Assembly (NCBI GenBank): GCA_000827495.1
Contig: KN817520.1
Coordinates: 415,700-479,699 of the forward strand
Source: Hypholoma sublateritium FD-334 SS-4
Lineage: Eukaryota > Basidiomycota > Agaricomycetes > Agaricales > Strophariaceae
Length of the DNA stretch: 64,000 nt
Reading direction: 5' to 3'
The first letter of the stretch is position 1. The number at the start of each line of letters is the position of its first letter. The position numbers and the translations under genes were made by a program. The notes beneath the pieces were generated by a model. That model did no database searches. It was not told the DNA's origin and saw nothing but the letters and a program-made list of their open reading frames with translations. Below are positions 22,940 to 34,832 of the stretch, piece after piece.

Positions 22940-24716
22940 ATTATTAGTAGAATAAAGTGGTGACGCTGAAAGACAGTGGACCGATAGCTGGATGATACTT
23001 GGATTTATGGCCTCCTTTATATACCTGAAAGGCCACTGAGATGTTCGAATATTCAAATCGGATCGCAGTGCGTAGCCGCTGCGTAGTTCCCATACCATAG
23101 TCACTGCCCAGAGATATGAATCTGACGTTTTACCTCGAGCTCATACAATGAGCGAGCGCCTAGACTTGGAAAGGCATATAAATAGACGATATACGCACTC
23201 CGAATTACTAGTGGTTCCGCATCGCTTTGAATCTGCTGGAAACGGCTGAGAAACGGCCACCAACAAATAGGAATCGACGTTGGAGATGACTTGGCAAAGA
23301 CTCCATCAAATCCGCATAACACACGGCGGCGGCATTCAACGAGGACTAGCTGATAGGTGGCACTTGTAACTTGCGTGCGGAATTAGTTGTAGCTGTGTCC
23401 GGCAGCAAAGCAACAAGCATTGTTATAATTCAAAAGACTCTGCGCGCGTGGATATTTTTGTGTGCCGCTCGCAGACGCATGTCAACTGGCAGTCGATAGT
23501 TTACGCTGATTACGGCTAAAATTAGGCGGATCAAATCTAAATATAACCAAAAGTTATAAATAGGCCAGCTTAGAAACTGATAAACTCACCGGTTTCAAGA
23601 AATGCGGCAGACGATACCGTGAATCTACATGACTCGGTGCAGATCCTAAATGCGGTTGCTTTCATTGTTCACAATTTGTTGGGCGTCTAGACCTACTCCG
23701 GAAAATGCTGCGATCTCCGCCATCGAACGAAATGCAAACTCGAAGCTGTGACCAGAAACTTGGGTTTCCGTGTAATCGCCTTCTCTAAATTGCTAAAGGT
23801 TCCTAATAGGCGCCGTGGTACCAATTACAGGACCATTGTTCATTTAATAAATAAGTATTTATGAGGTTAGAAGTGAAGTCGGAGGCAAAACATCTGTCGA
23901 TAGGGTCGGATACTAGCAGCATGAAAGCGTTTGCCGGTTGCGTTTTGTAGTACCCGTTGTTGATAGTCGAGATTTTCGCATCCGCGTATAGCTTAAGCTC
24001 TGCACCATCCTAGAAAAGGAAAAAGATACAGAATGATCCTGAGCACTTTGAGTTATGAAATATGAATCAAGGAAAATATACACATGGTATTGCACCGCGA
24101 CCGTTCCTCGCTATTGTTTCAGATTTTACCTGTGCGCATTTTTCTGCTGCGTTTCCCTCGTCGTCTCGCAGTCGTGGATCTGTTGAGCAGCGCACAAAGG
24201 CTACGAGTAGCCGCGGTTACACAAGGCGATCCCGGATGCAGCCACAGGCACCTTGACGTGGTACCTAAACTTCTGAGGATGCCACAAGCGCCGAGGGTTC
24301 CCATGATGTAGATCTATTTGTAACACAGATTTTCTGGCGCTGGGAAACATCAAATGACGCAAGGCATCGATGCCCAGAATCGGATGACATACCGTCTCTG
24401 GAATTGAGTAGGTAAACTGCGAGCCTCGCGATACGACCCACCGGGTTTGAGTACATCCTGCTTTCTCCAACGTCTTTAATATGAAACGCGTAAACACGTA
24501 GACGCGTACTGCCGGAGCACAAAAACCACCGTCATATTATTACAATGCAAGGGAGAGTCTGGACAGTCCCTTTGTTCCATACAGCTACGGCGCAGACTGG
24601 AAGTATGTCCTCAAGAAGACCAGGAACAACTTGACGACGTATTCGGACTCCCGAGCAATGAAACGAAAGTGGAAGGTTGAAAAGTATGGCTAGTGAGCGC
24701 CGGGAAAAGTACGAGG
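22940..24716. other. Gene-poor region upstream of the GMC gene
   Basis: Apart from the TATA box, nothing is recognisable in about 1.8 kb. Short frames on both strands lack domain motifs. The proximal few hundred bases are AT-rich and likely regulatory for the GMC gene. The distal end holds the 3' flank of the methyltransferase. Confidence 0.5.
23016..23023 (-). promoter_or_regulatory. TATA box of the GMC oxidoreductase gene
   Basis: TATATAAA reads toward the gene on the minus strand, ending 77 bp before the start codon at 22939. This is the usual spacing for inducible fungal secreted enzyme genes. Confidence 0.6.
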
Positions 24717-26024
24717 TTACTCACGTTTTGTCGCGACCCAGAATTCAGCCTTGTAAGTCCAGCGCATCATAGCGTTCTTGTCCCCGGTATATTCGCATTC
24801 AATTGTTTTTCTACAGGCGGGACCGCCCCCTGCAGCTTGAACGGTAAAACCGACTTCCTCCGCAGCGTGTAGTACCTCTTCCAGGCTCAACTCGATCTTA
24901 GATTGGGCTCCTCCAGTCCATAGCAATGGACCGAGATTGATCCACGTACCGCCAGGGCGCAGCAAGGAGTAAATATGAGTCATTGTGGCAAAGACATCGA
25001 GAGAGGTGTCGATAAAGAATAGAGTTACGATGTAGTCATAACCTGCTGTGAGTTGCCTTGTTGCATTGGTACCCGCTAATTTTGCGCCAGCTCTAGTTTC
25101 GCCCGTTGGTGCCTGGAGCTCTAGAAAATCCTGTTCTGCTAGACGGAAGTTCGCGCTGAACCTCGGAACAACATCCGGGAAGCTGATAGTTCGGAATAGG
25201 GAATCATTAGAGTATTGATGAGAAAACCAATGTGCGTATGGACGAATGTTATGTTCGTTGACCGTCTTCGTGGTCTTCTGTGAGAGCAGGAAGCGGAGTG
25301 GTAATGTCATAAAAAATGAGAGCTCGTTTGCCGTTGTATCATATCCTGTTGTACGCGCTGAGTAACAGGGCGTTGAAAAAAAATATGCGGTAAACGTACC
25401 AAGTTGAGATATTTCCCAAGCCAGCCGTCCAAGACCACAGCCAGGTACGAGCACCTTCAGATCTATTCTGTTTCTCGAATCAACCTCCTTCAAAAAATCA
25501 AGTATAGGTGCAAATATTCGGGCACGTTCCGTGGCACCCTCTTCACTCCAATCCCTAACGAAATGTTTCAATGACTCCCGCACGCGTCCGAGATCCGCGG
25601 GTCCGGTATGAATTGTCGGTTCCTCCTTGAGCGATGGAAATTCGTTCTCTGCCAGCTCCACTATGCCATCTGTGAGCGTCGCATTCAGACTCGTCACGTC
25701 ATGCAACCTGTCCAGTTTCCTAGGATATCCGATTTTGTAGCCTATTTTCTTCCCAGACCGAGAAAGGGAGGTGTACGAGGTTCGCATTCGCGAAAGTTCG
25801 TCTGCTGAAAGGCGCGCATACTGAGAGAACGCATAATATGCCCTTTGCAATGTGAAGTGGCCACGATGTCGTCGTTTTGAATATCCAGGAGCTAAAATGT
25901 CCCATATATCTGCCAGAGAGAAAGTCGGAAGGTGCTTATATGTGGCGAGAAGGATAACCAAAGGTAGGAAGCAGGCGATGACGATGTCAGAAGTAAGGAG
26001 GAACCGTAGACCAGAAAAGCTCAT
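24717..26024 (-). CDS. N2227-type (carnosine N-methyltransferase-like) SAM methyltransferase
   Basis: Exons 26024-25400 and 25345-24717 (417 aa). Residues about 10-30 ([18 protein letters not shown]) form a probable membrane anchor. ALQ-type helical sequence follows, then [32 protein letters not shown] as the SAM site (shown in parts: [12 protein letters not shown] near residue 200, then [10 protein letters not shown]). Downstream are [10 protein letters not shown], the DFLEL block, [13 protein letters not shown] and [16 protein letters not shown], all diagnostic of the N2227/carnosine N-methyltransferase family, which methylates small peptides or related amines in animals (family knowledge); the fungal substrate is unknown. 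The 54-nt intron at 25346-25399 lies inside the SAM site. It is in frame and stop-free, so an unspliced form would code 435 aa. A strong GTGAGT overlaps the stop codon at 24717, so a further C-terminal exon is possible. Confidence 0.9.
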   Translation of the reverse strand: [435 protein letters not shown]

Positions 26025-26228
26025 GCTTTCATAATTTCAAGAAGCGACTTCGGTTCGTTTAGTGTGAAAAACGATAAATAGCTGGGGATATGAGCGTACG
26101 GACTGCTGTTGAGGTAGGGGTATGAAGGATACCTTGAAGTCAGACTGCCGGCTTTCTGTCAACGTCAAATGACAGTTGTTCATTTGCTACTGACATTATG
26201 CTCTCCTTAGGAGACTCATATTTATAAA
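26025..26228. promoter_or_regulatory. Spacer upstream of methyltransferase and tRNA gene
   Basis: This short spacer must contain the methyltransferase promoter (minus strand) and the 5' flank of the tRNA gene. A TTTATAAAT stretch at 26221-26229 directly abuts the tRNA 5' end. Confidence 0.4.
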
Positions 26229-26313
26229 TCCGGTATGGTGTAACGGCTAACATTACCGCCTTTCAAGATTAGTCTGAACGCGGTAGCTCGGGGTTCGATT
26301 CCCCGTACCGGAA
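26229..26313 (+). tRNA. tRNA-Glu (anticodon TTC) with a 13-nt intron
   Basis: The acceptor stem TCCGGTA pairs with TACCGGA (26306-26312), discriminator A at 26313. The D arm has GTGTAACGGCTA and the T arm CGGGG-TTCGATT-CCCCG. The anticodon stem ACCGC pairs with GCGGT. The loop reads CTTTCA..C when a 13-nt intron (about 26264-26276) between positions 37 and 38 is removed, giving anticodon TTC. The mature length is 72 nt. The B box GGTTCGATTCC lies at 26292-26302. Confidence 0.92.
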
Positions 26314-26321
26314 TTTGATGG

Positions 26322-26328
26322 TTTTTTT
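26322..26328 (+). terminator. RNA polymerase III terminator of tRNA-Glu
   Basis: A run of seven T starts 9 nt after the tRNA 3' end, the standard Pol III stop. Confidence 0.8.
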
Positions 26329-26603
26329 CCTCCTTTTTTTTGCTTTCTATCTCCAAGATTCTCCAATGTCCATTTCTGACATCTGCCTCGCATTGCGCAA
26401 AGGAGAACGGTAACATGTTTTACTTGGAAGGCACTGCATATGTAATTTTTGCAAGTTGTACTCGTCGCTCGAGTCTCGTTGAATTGGTCAACAGTGAAGT
26501 TGGTATTCAGAAGCAAATGCGAATCTCGGTGGAAGGACATCTAAAATCGAGCTTCTGTATTAATCTATGAATGGACCGACATATATACAATACATGCGCG
26601 GTT

Positions 26604-28328
<1,725 letters not shown>

Positions 28329-29220
28329 ATTGTCTCTCGATTTCTGGGGCCTATGTAATGTAGTTGCGGACAAGAAGGAATGAGATGGTGCATGATAATA
28401 CGGGATTCAGTATATTGCGTGCACGGCTATTTCGGTTTCCTGATCAGTCATCCTGTAGAGGCGACATCGGTATTCGTCATCGTCTTCAGGGTGTCTCATA
28501 AGCGGCAATATCAGGCTTCGGAGCATTGCGAGAAATAATTGCAGAGATTCTAAGCGGAGGTCCTCCCCAAGGTTCTTCAGTAACTTTTTTGACAGGTTAT
28601 GTGGAGGTTGCCAATGGCAGACGGCTCTTTGGTTCAAAAGTAGACCATCCGGAATAAGCCGAAGCAGGTTGGCTATGTTTTTATCCTGAAGGAAGGACAA
28701 GATTTGCGATCAGAGCTTCTTGCAAAGTCTAAAAAGCATCGGTATGTACGTCTTTCAACAGTGATAATGTTTTACAGTGGTCAAACGTGGAAAATTTGCC
28801 AGAACGTCTGCATGGAGTTACGCAGAAAATAGGGAACTTCGGAGTCGCGGATTTTACTTCCCGATCCATTGTTCACAAGTACGCCTGTGCCCACCCTTGT
28901 CCTCGTTCCCAATATGCCTCAATGGGCCGGTCATGGCATGCGCTCTGCATATTACGAGAGTCAGAAGATAAGATGGTTAAACGGCCCTCAAACATAGGCC
29001 AGAATATCTCAATTCGCCAATTCGTGTCCTAGCGTGCTCAACATTGAAGATTCGACAGGAGCAGCGACTTTCACGAGTAGAATATGATTGTTTGGTGCCC
29101 TCGAGGGGACTAGACATTTATCTCACGAAAACCGATATTTTACATGGATATATCATTAAGTGGTGAGTGGCGTCAAAGCATTTGGCCCAGTGCGCGCTCA
29201 CACACGTAGGTATAACGGCG
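28329..29220. other. Intergenic region with unassigned coding-like frames
   Basis: A minus-strand frame at 28407-28700 (about 97 codons, preceded by a pyrimidine-rich CTTCAG acceptor-like site and no ATG) and a plus-strand frame at 28787-29032 have protein-like composition but no recognised motif. They may be fragments of a decayed gene. The remainder holds the divergent promoters of the Npy1 and F-box genes. Confidence 0.35.
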
Positions 29221-30771
29221 ATGGACACTCTGCCGTTTGAGGGCGATGCATTCGACCAAAGAATTGGCCTGACGAACGCCATACTAAACGATCACGACAC
29301 GAGGCATGTCAAAGCTCGATATCGTGCACGAAGAAACCGCGTGCTTCAGTTAGATAGTGTCCTCAGAAAAGGACCCAGGCCAGGTAACAAAGCGCTACTT
29401 CAAGAACGAGAAAAGATGATCACGGCTATGAAACGTTATCGAGTGGCACTTTCCCCTCATAAATTTCTGCCCACTGAAATTTGGCAGACAATCTTCCGCT
29501 ATGTCTCTGCGGGTTACAATCGCTCTACGCCCCGCGTGCAGGATCCTCCTCTGGTGCTCTGTGGTGTTTTCTCTTGCTGGAGGAACATAGTCATGAACAT
29601 GCCAGAACTGTGGAAGGCGGTTCATTTCTCCGTCGACAGCACCTATACGCGCCAACAGAAGCTTGCAGTCGCTCAATTGTGGTTCTCTTGTGCCGCAGAC
29701 ATGCCTCTTTCCATGACATTAACGGATACACCCAACGATGAATCCGTCTTTGTCGACTTCGTTCGGGATTTGATTGCACCCTTCTCCCGCAGGTTCAGGT
29801 ACTTGCATGTAGTGTTGCACCCTACTCAAATCGACGCGTTGTTATCACTACCCGCTGGTTCTTTCGACCGCGCCGAAGAATTCAGCATAGCTGCAAATAC
29901 CAACTTTAGTACGGGCCTCGTAATGCCTTGGGAGTCTCCAGTCACCTTCTTCAGTCCATTGGCCCGTGTCCGCAATCTTCGTTTGCAGCTCGGTCCCCTA
30001 GTTCTACCTCAGTATCTCCTCTTTCCCTGGCACCGGCTCGAATCCTTCAGGTGTGATTCGAGCATGGACTCTCACCATTGCATCACAATGCTCACTAAAT
30101 GTCAAGCCCTCAAACTACTTCATATTCGTATATTTGGCATCAGATATCTCCCTCCCCCAACCGTACACAATTACCAAATATCACTACCTAATCTCCGCAG
30201 TCTCACTGTTCACCTTTGCGATCAGGAAAACTACGACCTTTTCTTCTTACCCCTGATTCTTCCCAGCCTCAAATCTCTCTGGATCTATAATTACGACGGA
30301 GTCCCATGGTCTCCCGGAATGTATAGCGGATTGCTTAACCGGTCCGGATGCAGTTTAGAGCACATCTCACTGGCTTCAGTCAATATCTCCGAATCCCAGG
30401 AAGTCCTACGACTAATCCAGCTCACGCCCGAGCTGATTTCCCTCACCTTTTCCCAGAGCACTCCAGTTACTCCCGACATTCTATACAGGATCGGCCGAGG
30501 CGAGATTGGTGCATCGCTAATTCAATTGTTTCTCAAAGGCAGGCGCGACCTAGATCCCCTGCTGACTATGCTAGAAATGCGACGAAGACTTTCCACAGGC
30601 AACGCCGTCGGCTCTTCCAGGACGCAATCGCCCGCCTCTCTGAATTTCATCGAGACATACTGCGACCCCGAAGAAATCTTGCGCCACACGCATCGCATCC
30701 AGGATCTGCGGCACAGCGGCTTCGAAATCAGTCTACTCAATACGGTGGAGGGACATCATTCTCAAATCTAA
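29221..30771 (+). CDS. F-box-like / LRR-type protein
   Basis: A single exon codes 516 aa. The start is the ATG at 29221 (MDTLPFEGDAFDQRIG), after stretches with no other in-frame ATG. An N-terminal basic helical region (about 20-75) is followed by an F-box-like motif at about residues 80-120 (LSPHKFLPTEIWQTIFRYVS), typical of the large agaricomycete F-box family. The rest has irregular leucine-rich spacing (LRNLRLQL, LPNLRSLTVHLC, LPSLKSLWIYN). Such proteins act as SCF ubiquitin-ligase substrate adaptors (family knowledge); the target is unknown. It is intronless, unlike its neighbours, as is usual for this expanded family. It is convergent with the NTF2-like gene, with 89 bp between stop codons. 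Confidence 0.8.
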   Translation: MDTLPFEGDAFDQRIGLTNAILNDHDTRHVKARYRARRNRVLQLDSVLRKGPRPGNKALLQEREKMITAMKRYRVALSPHKFLPTEIWQTIFRYVSAGYNRSTPRVQDPPLVLCGVFSCWRNIVMNMPELWKAVHFSVDSTYTRQQKLAVAQLWFSCAADMPLSMTLTDTPNDESVFVDFVRDLIAPFSRRFRYLHVVLHPTQIDALLSLPAGSFDRAEEFSIAANTNFSTGLVMPWESPVTFFSPLARVRNLRLQLGPLVLPQYLLFPWHRLESFRCDSSMDSHHCITMLTKCQALKLLHIRIFGIRYLPPPTVHNYQISLPNLRSLTVHLCDQENYDLFFLPLILPSLKSLWIYNYDGVPWSPGMYSGLLNRSGCSLEHISLASVNISESQEVLRLIQLTPELISLTFSQSTPVTPDILYRIGRGEIGASLIQLFLKGRRDLDPLLTMLEMRRRLSTGNAVGSSRTQSPASLNFIETYCDPEEILRHTHRIQDLRHSGFEISLLNTVEGHHSQI

Positions 30772-30860
30772 TGCATCCAGGGTGACTATGTGATTTGTAA
30801 CAGATATCAAATATGGATGCGCAAGCGTACAATTCACTTCGTTGTGGGCGTTCCGCGCTG

Positions 30861-31545
30861 TCAGAGTGGAGGGGGTCCCGCAACCGCAGTCAGCTCGGCG
30901 AAGACCTTCGAAAAATCGCCACTGATATCCACCCGCCATGCACGCTGGTCCTGAGTTTTCATGAGTTAGAAGACGTGAATTGGGCGCGAAAGGTGGACAG
31001 ACCAGTGGCGTTTTGTACCAGACGGCGCGGTAGTCCATTTTCTGGCTCGATCCATTTTTGAAGCGGTACAAGGCGGAGAGGTTGACGTAGATTCGGCTTC
31101 GCGAAACTCGAACTGGCAATAATATAGATGAGTTAAAATCTTTCTGTGTATGAGATCGACCAGCGGCATGTTACTCACTTTCTTGGATACTACATAAGAG
31201 GTCGATTGAATATTAAAGTTGCCGAGTCATATCAAACATTTCATCCATGCGCGACTAACCTATGGTCAATACGCGCGCACGCGCCGTACTCCCAGGTATA
31301 CAACCGCTCCAACGCGGCTCGACCTTTCAAGGACGACGTGCTCGCGAAATTCAGGACCGTTTCCTCGTGCATGAAGGTCGGAACCATGACCGCGTTCTTG
31401 GTGTCTGCCAATCTATACATCTGCCGATTGCAGCATTAGACCATGTTGCGGGTGCAGTTCAGCGAGCTAAACTGACCTCGTGCACCCAGGCTCTAGCACC
31501 TTCCACCTCTTCTTGGGTTACCTTACTTTCCTGCGGGGCTGACAT
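30861..31545 (-). CDS. Small NTF2-like (SnoaL-fold) protein
   Basis: Exons in transcript order: 31545-31477, 31420-31260, 31189-31179, 31112-31003, 30950-30861 (146 aa). The start MSAPQESKVTQEEVEGARAW is followed by FMHEETVLNFASTSSLKG and ALERLYTWEY, then VSRSRIYVNLSALYRFKNGS and KMDYRAVWY. The alternation of a helical first half and paired strands with YV-L--LYRF-NG fits the NTF2-like fold of small fungal proteins, but this is a fold-level judgement and no catalytic residue is clear. The third coding exon is 11 nt. Each junction is phase-consistent, and the final intron carries a CTAAC branch site 14 nt before its acceptor. The protein ends ELTAVAGPPPL. The function is unknown. Confidence 0.65.
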
Positions 31546-32003
31546 CAAGATATATCGGCGGCGGATGGGGCGTATTACAGACAAGGATTTCCTGTCTGGG
31601 CGCTTTATATGTGCCACAGACTACGCGCTCGGTTGCCACATTTGCTATATCCGACAAGCTTACACCATAATAACGTGAGGCGCTCTCAATCGTAGGTATC
31701 TAGGTGGCGGCTGTCGCAATGCTCAGCTCCATTTATTTCTTTATCTACGTGCGGGTATCGAAGTGAGAGGTTGGGGATTCCAATGATGCAGCCTTCGCGG
31801 TGTCTTGGTACATAATGAATAGATAAAAGTACATTCGACTGGGAACACTTCGTACACATTGTGGCGTTTATCTACCTATCCGAGAGGTAATCTAGCAATA
31901 AATACGTACACCAGTCAAGCCTGGAAATGCGAAGTAGGGATACAACTTCTAACGGAGCTAGAGTTTATCTAGCTTTCATAAATACAGTAAGGTGAGTCGG
32001 GCG
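31546..32003. other. Intergenic spacer
   Basis: 3' flank of the pseudokinase gene and promoter of the NTF2-like gene, both on the minus strand. No gene is seen. Confidence 0.5.
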
Positions 32004-33412
32004 TTATGATGCAACTTGGTAGTCGGGAGGAATAGTGCGGTATGGTTCTGTCTCGCGAAAATATGCGTGTTCCAAGCATTGCTTGCTCGTGAGGCGATTC
32101 TGGGGGTCATACATGAGTAATTTTCTAGTCATTAAGATGAGAGACGCCGGCGTGGTCGGGGCGAATAGCGACGAAAGAGGTTGCGCCTGTATCTACAAAA
32201 AGCCAAGGAAAGTATCAACAGAAATAAGAAGCAATAATCTGATTCAAATCCATACCTTCGGAAATGTGATGCCAGCTCTCGCTGCGAGGATATTCCCCAC
32301 CGGCCATTGACCTCCATCGGCGGGCTGCCCGTTCATATCATAACGACTGAACTTTGGAGGAGCACCCAGCATCTCAGCGATCCTGACAACTTGAAGAGGG
32401 CCCTCATGGCCCGGAAACATAGGCTGCAATCGTAACGCCTCGCCGATGATGGCTCCAAATGCCCACATATCGACTGGCGTAGAATAATCGGTATCTCCGA
32501 GCAAGACCTCCGGGGAACTGTACCAGGAGAATCCCGCGTGCATATCCGGCGCCTTGCTGCCCTTTCGGCAGGCTAAGTTGAAGCCAGATATTTTGATCGT
32601 AACGAGAACGTCCTTTTGCTTGCTGGACGCGGGGGAAAGATTTGAGTTGGGCGAGACTGGCACCTCGGCGTAATCGTACAGGCCGGTAGAGGTAACGAGG
32701 ATGTTTTCGGGACATAAGTTAAAATGGAAATAATTGTGCTCGTGGATGTGATTGAGTCCTAGTGCGATTTGATGAGTGATAGACGACACCAGCCCGCCAG
32801 CCAACGCTCGCCCTCGCCGCGTGCGAATAAGCTGGTAAAGGTTACCCTCCATGTTTCCCAGTACGAGGTGGAGTTGTGGCGGTTCGTAGAATGTGAAGAA
32901 AAAATCATATAAAGCGATGACATTGTCGTGCAGAGGCATATCACGCAACGTCTTCAAAGAAGTGGTCAGCCTCTTGGGCAATGAAAGTTCGCTGACTTTG
33001 TCGTACTCACCTTGAGCTCTGTTAATTTTGTTTCGTCGCGTTGCAACCCTCCGTTGAGACGACTTTTGACGACCACAATCTGGTTCCCTTCCCCGTAGCG
33101 AGGCCTTTTATTAAGAGGGGGAAGACTAGGATTGAGGGAGGCAGGTGTGTGCCACGCGCATAATGAGACCGTACTCGCGCAGCCTGGCCCACGAGAGTAA
33201 TTAAGCACTTTGATAACCGTGTATTTACGCTGAAAGACCACTGATGGAGGTCCGAATCTGAGCTTGACTCCTGGGGGATACAAAGACAAAAACATACCCG
33301 GTACAGTTTGGTCGTCCTCGTTGTAAGCCAGGATTCGGGAACCAATGACGCTGCATTGTTCACCGACAACAGGGGGTGCATAAAGAGGTAGTGGCAGGTT
33401 TTGTGAAGTCAT
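32004..33412 (-). CDS. RCK/MAK-like (Ime2-related) pseudokinase
   Basis: Exons in transcript order: 33412-33011, 32951-32256, 32192-32004 (428 aa). The kinase fold is recognisable along its length: a degenerate glycine loop GPGCASTV, a VVVKS lysine strand, LKTLRDMPLHDNVIALYDFF, LVLGNMEGNLYQLI, GRALAGGLVSSITHQIALGL, SSPEVLLGDTDYS, PVDMWAFGAIIGEAL, and a C-terminal YDPQNRLTSKQCLEHAYFR. The EGNLYQLI and GRALAGGLV blocks place it with the RCK family (Ime2, Mak, Pit1). The HRD loop reads HFNLCPEN (about residue 207) and the DFG reads GFN (about 256), so both the catalytic base and the metal-binding Asp are lost. Catalysis is therefore unlikely; a scaffold or competitor role is inferred. Both introns are clean (TELK|TLRDM, FPK|IQAQ). 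No inactivating frameshift is present. Confidence 0.87.
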
Positions 33413-34331
33413 TTTGCACCGGTGCAATAGCTGTGGAGCATCATGCATCACAGGGCACCTATATAGGCGCATATCGGTACCTCGTAGGTATTTGTCCCTG
33501 TCATTGGCTCTGTCAAGCGAGGGCGCTAGAAGTCTCGTTTTTCTCGCGACATACAGAGTTTTCAAATCCGTACTCCCCAGATGGAAAAGGTGTTATGTTC
33601 ACGCAGCGTGGCGTGGGTTTTGATATGTTGCCAATTAATACAACGCTTGAGTTGCCGTCTAGTAGACAGGTCATCTGGGCGAGGCACTGGCAGGTCATCT
33701 CAGAGCGAGTTGGAAGATCAACCATTGTTTTTTAAAAAGGGGAAATCTGGCAGAGCTTGAAATCCGTTTTCCATAAGTAGGTGTACCTGGAAAGCGATAT
33801 CCATAGGTTTGTAGAGTTTCATCTAGCCCCTTGGACAACCCTGGCGCCGAGTCTTTCTATGTAGGTGAGGAGTGGGAAATCAGGAGGAAACGAACTAGAC
33901 GATGATCGAGCAGACTTCGTCGTTTTTTTGGTTTGTTTTTGGAATGCCGATTCCAAGCCGGCTCCGAGTTGTTTCTCGTTCTTTCTTCGATGTGCCGCCT
34001 AACAAGCTCTCTGAGAATAAAACTGTATTGTAGAATTCGCATGAAATGTGCGGAGTGAGATTCTGGATCCTCAATGGTTTTATTGGGGGCTGGATTGTGA
34101 TGGTGGTGGTTTTTTTAGACGGTGGACAGCGGGAGACAGCGGGTTGTCTACTTCGGCTCCGGACAAGTTCCGGATCAGACTAGTAAGGTCGTTGCCAATC
34201 ACAACCAAGCAAAGTAACCTGATCTGGAAACAGGGCCGATAACCTTGACATCACCTGTGTACTCACCACGGCTTTTGGATACTCCCCATTTCTCTAGTAA
34301 CGTTGTAGTAACGTCAAGATCTGTCAGACCA
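33413..34331. promoter_or_regulatory. Divergent promoter region between pseudokinase and Hub1
   Basis: About 0.9 kb separates the two opposite start codons. No further gene is supported; short frames lack motifs. Confidence 0.45.
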
Positions 34332-34832
34332 ATGGCTCTCATCGAAGTCTGTCATCATTGCACTACGCCGCAAAGAAAGTTGATCTGACATTGTAACTTA
34401 GATTATCGCCAACGATCGTCTGGGACGCAAAGGTGCGGTAGTCCGTTCATTTCAGTAATTCAAGCACTCATGTACTGAATCTATTCTGAATCCATCGGTA
34501 CTACCATCACGCAGTTCGCGTGAAGTGCAGCCCGGATGATACTGTCGGCGATCTCAAGAAGCTCATCGCCGCACAAACAGGAACAGACGCTTCAAAGATT
34601 CAGCTTAAGAAATGGTGCGTCGCTCGGCGTTTTATGACATGTTATCGCATCGCGACTTATATGACCTCCTTTTCATCTATATTCTAATGCGCTGCTCCGA
34701 TCTTTCTCAAATATATCACCTCCATGTCAATCCTACCATTACGTCGCCAACACTAGGTACAATATCTACAAGGACCACATCACCCTTGCCGACTACGAGA
34801 TCCACGACGGAATGAGTCTTGAGATGTACTGA
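34332..34832 (+). CDS. HUB1: Ubiquitin-like splicing modifier Hub1 (UBL5)
   Basis: Exons 34332-34346, 34402-34432, 34515-34614, 34757-34832 (73 aa). The protein begins [16 protein letters not shown] and contains [40 protein letters not shown] and [11 protein letters not shown], matching Hub1/UBL5 almost residue for residue. Hub1 binds Snu66 and the helicase Prp5 non-covalently and promotes use of weak 5' splice sites (family knowledge). The first coding exon is only 15 nt with a GTCTGT donor, a weak site also used elsewhere in the window. The C-terminus ends in one Tyr, where many orthologues carry a Tyr-Tyr pair followed by one residue. Confidence 0.93.

Noticed and set aside
20868..26024. 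GMC oxidoreductase plus N2227 methyltransferase as a biosynthetic cluster
   Set aside because: They are 1.8 kb apart and co-oriented, but no backbone enzyme, transporter or regulator lies nearby, and the family roles do not suggest a shared pathway.
30733..30860. Extension of the NTF2-like frame into the F-box gene 3' end
   Set aside because: A canonical intron (30951-31002) with a CTAAC branch site moves the end to 30861 in a different frame and avoids overlap.
33285..33320. 27-nt GT..CAG segment in the first pseudokinase exon as an intron
   Set aside because: Too short for splicing, and the frame reads through with family-like sequence (PGMFLSLYPPGVKLRFG).
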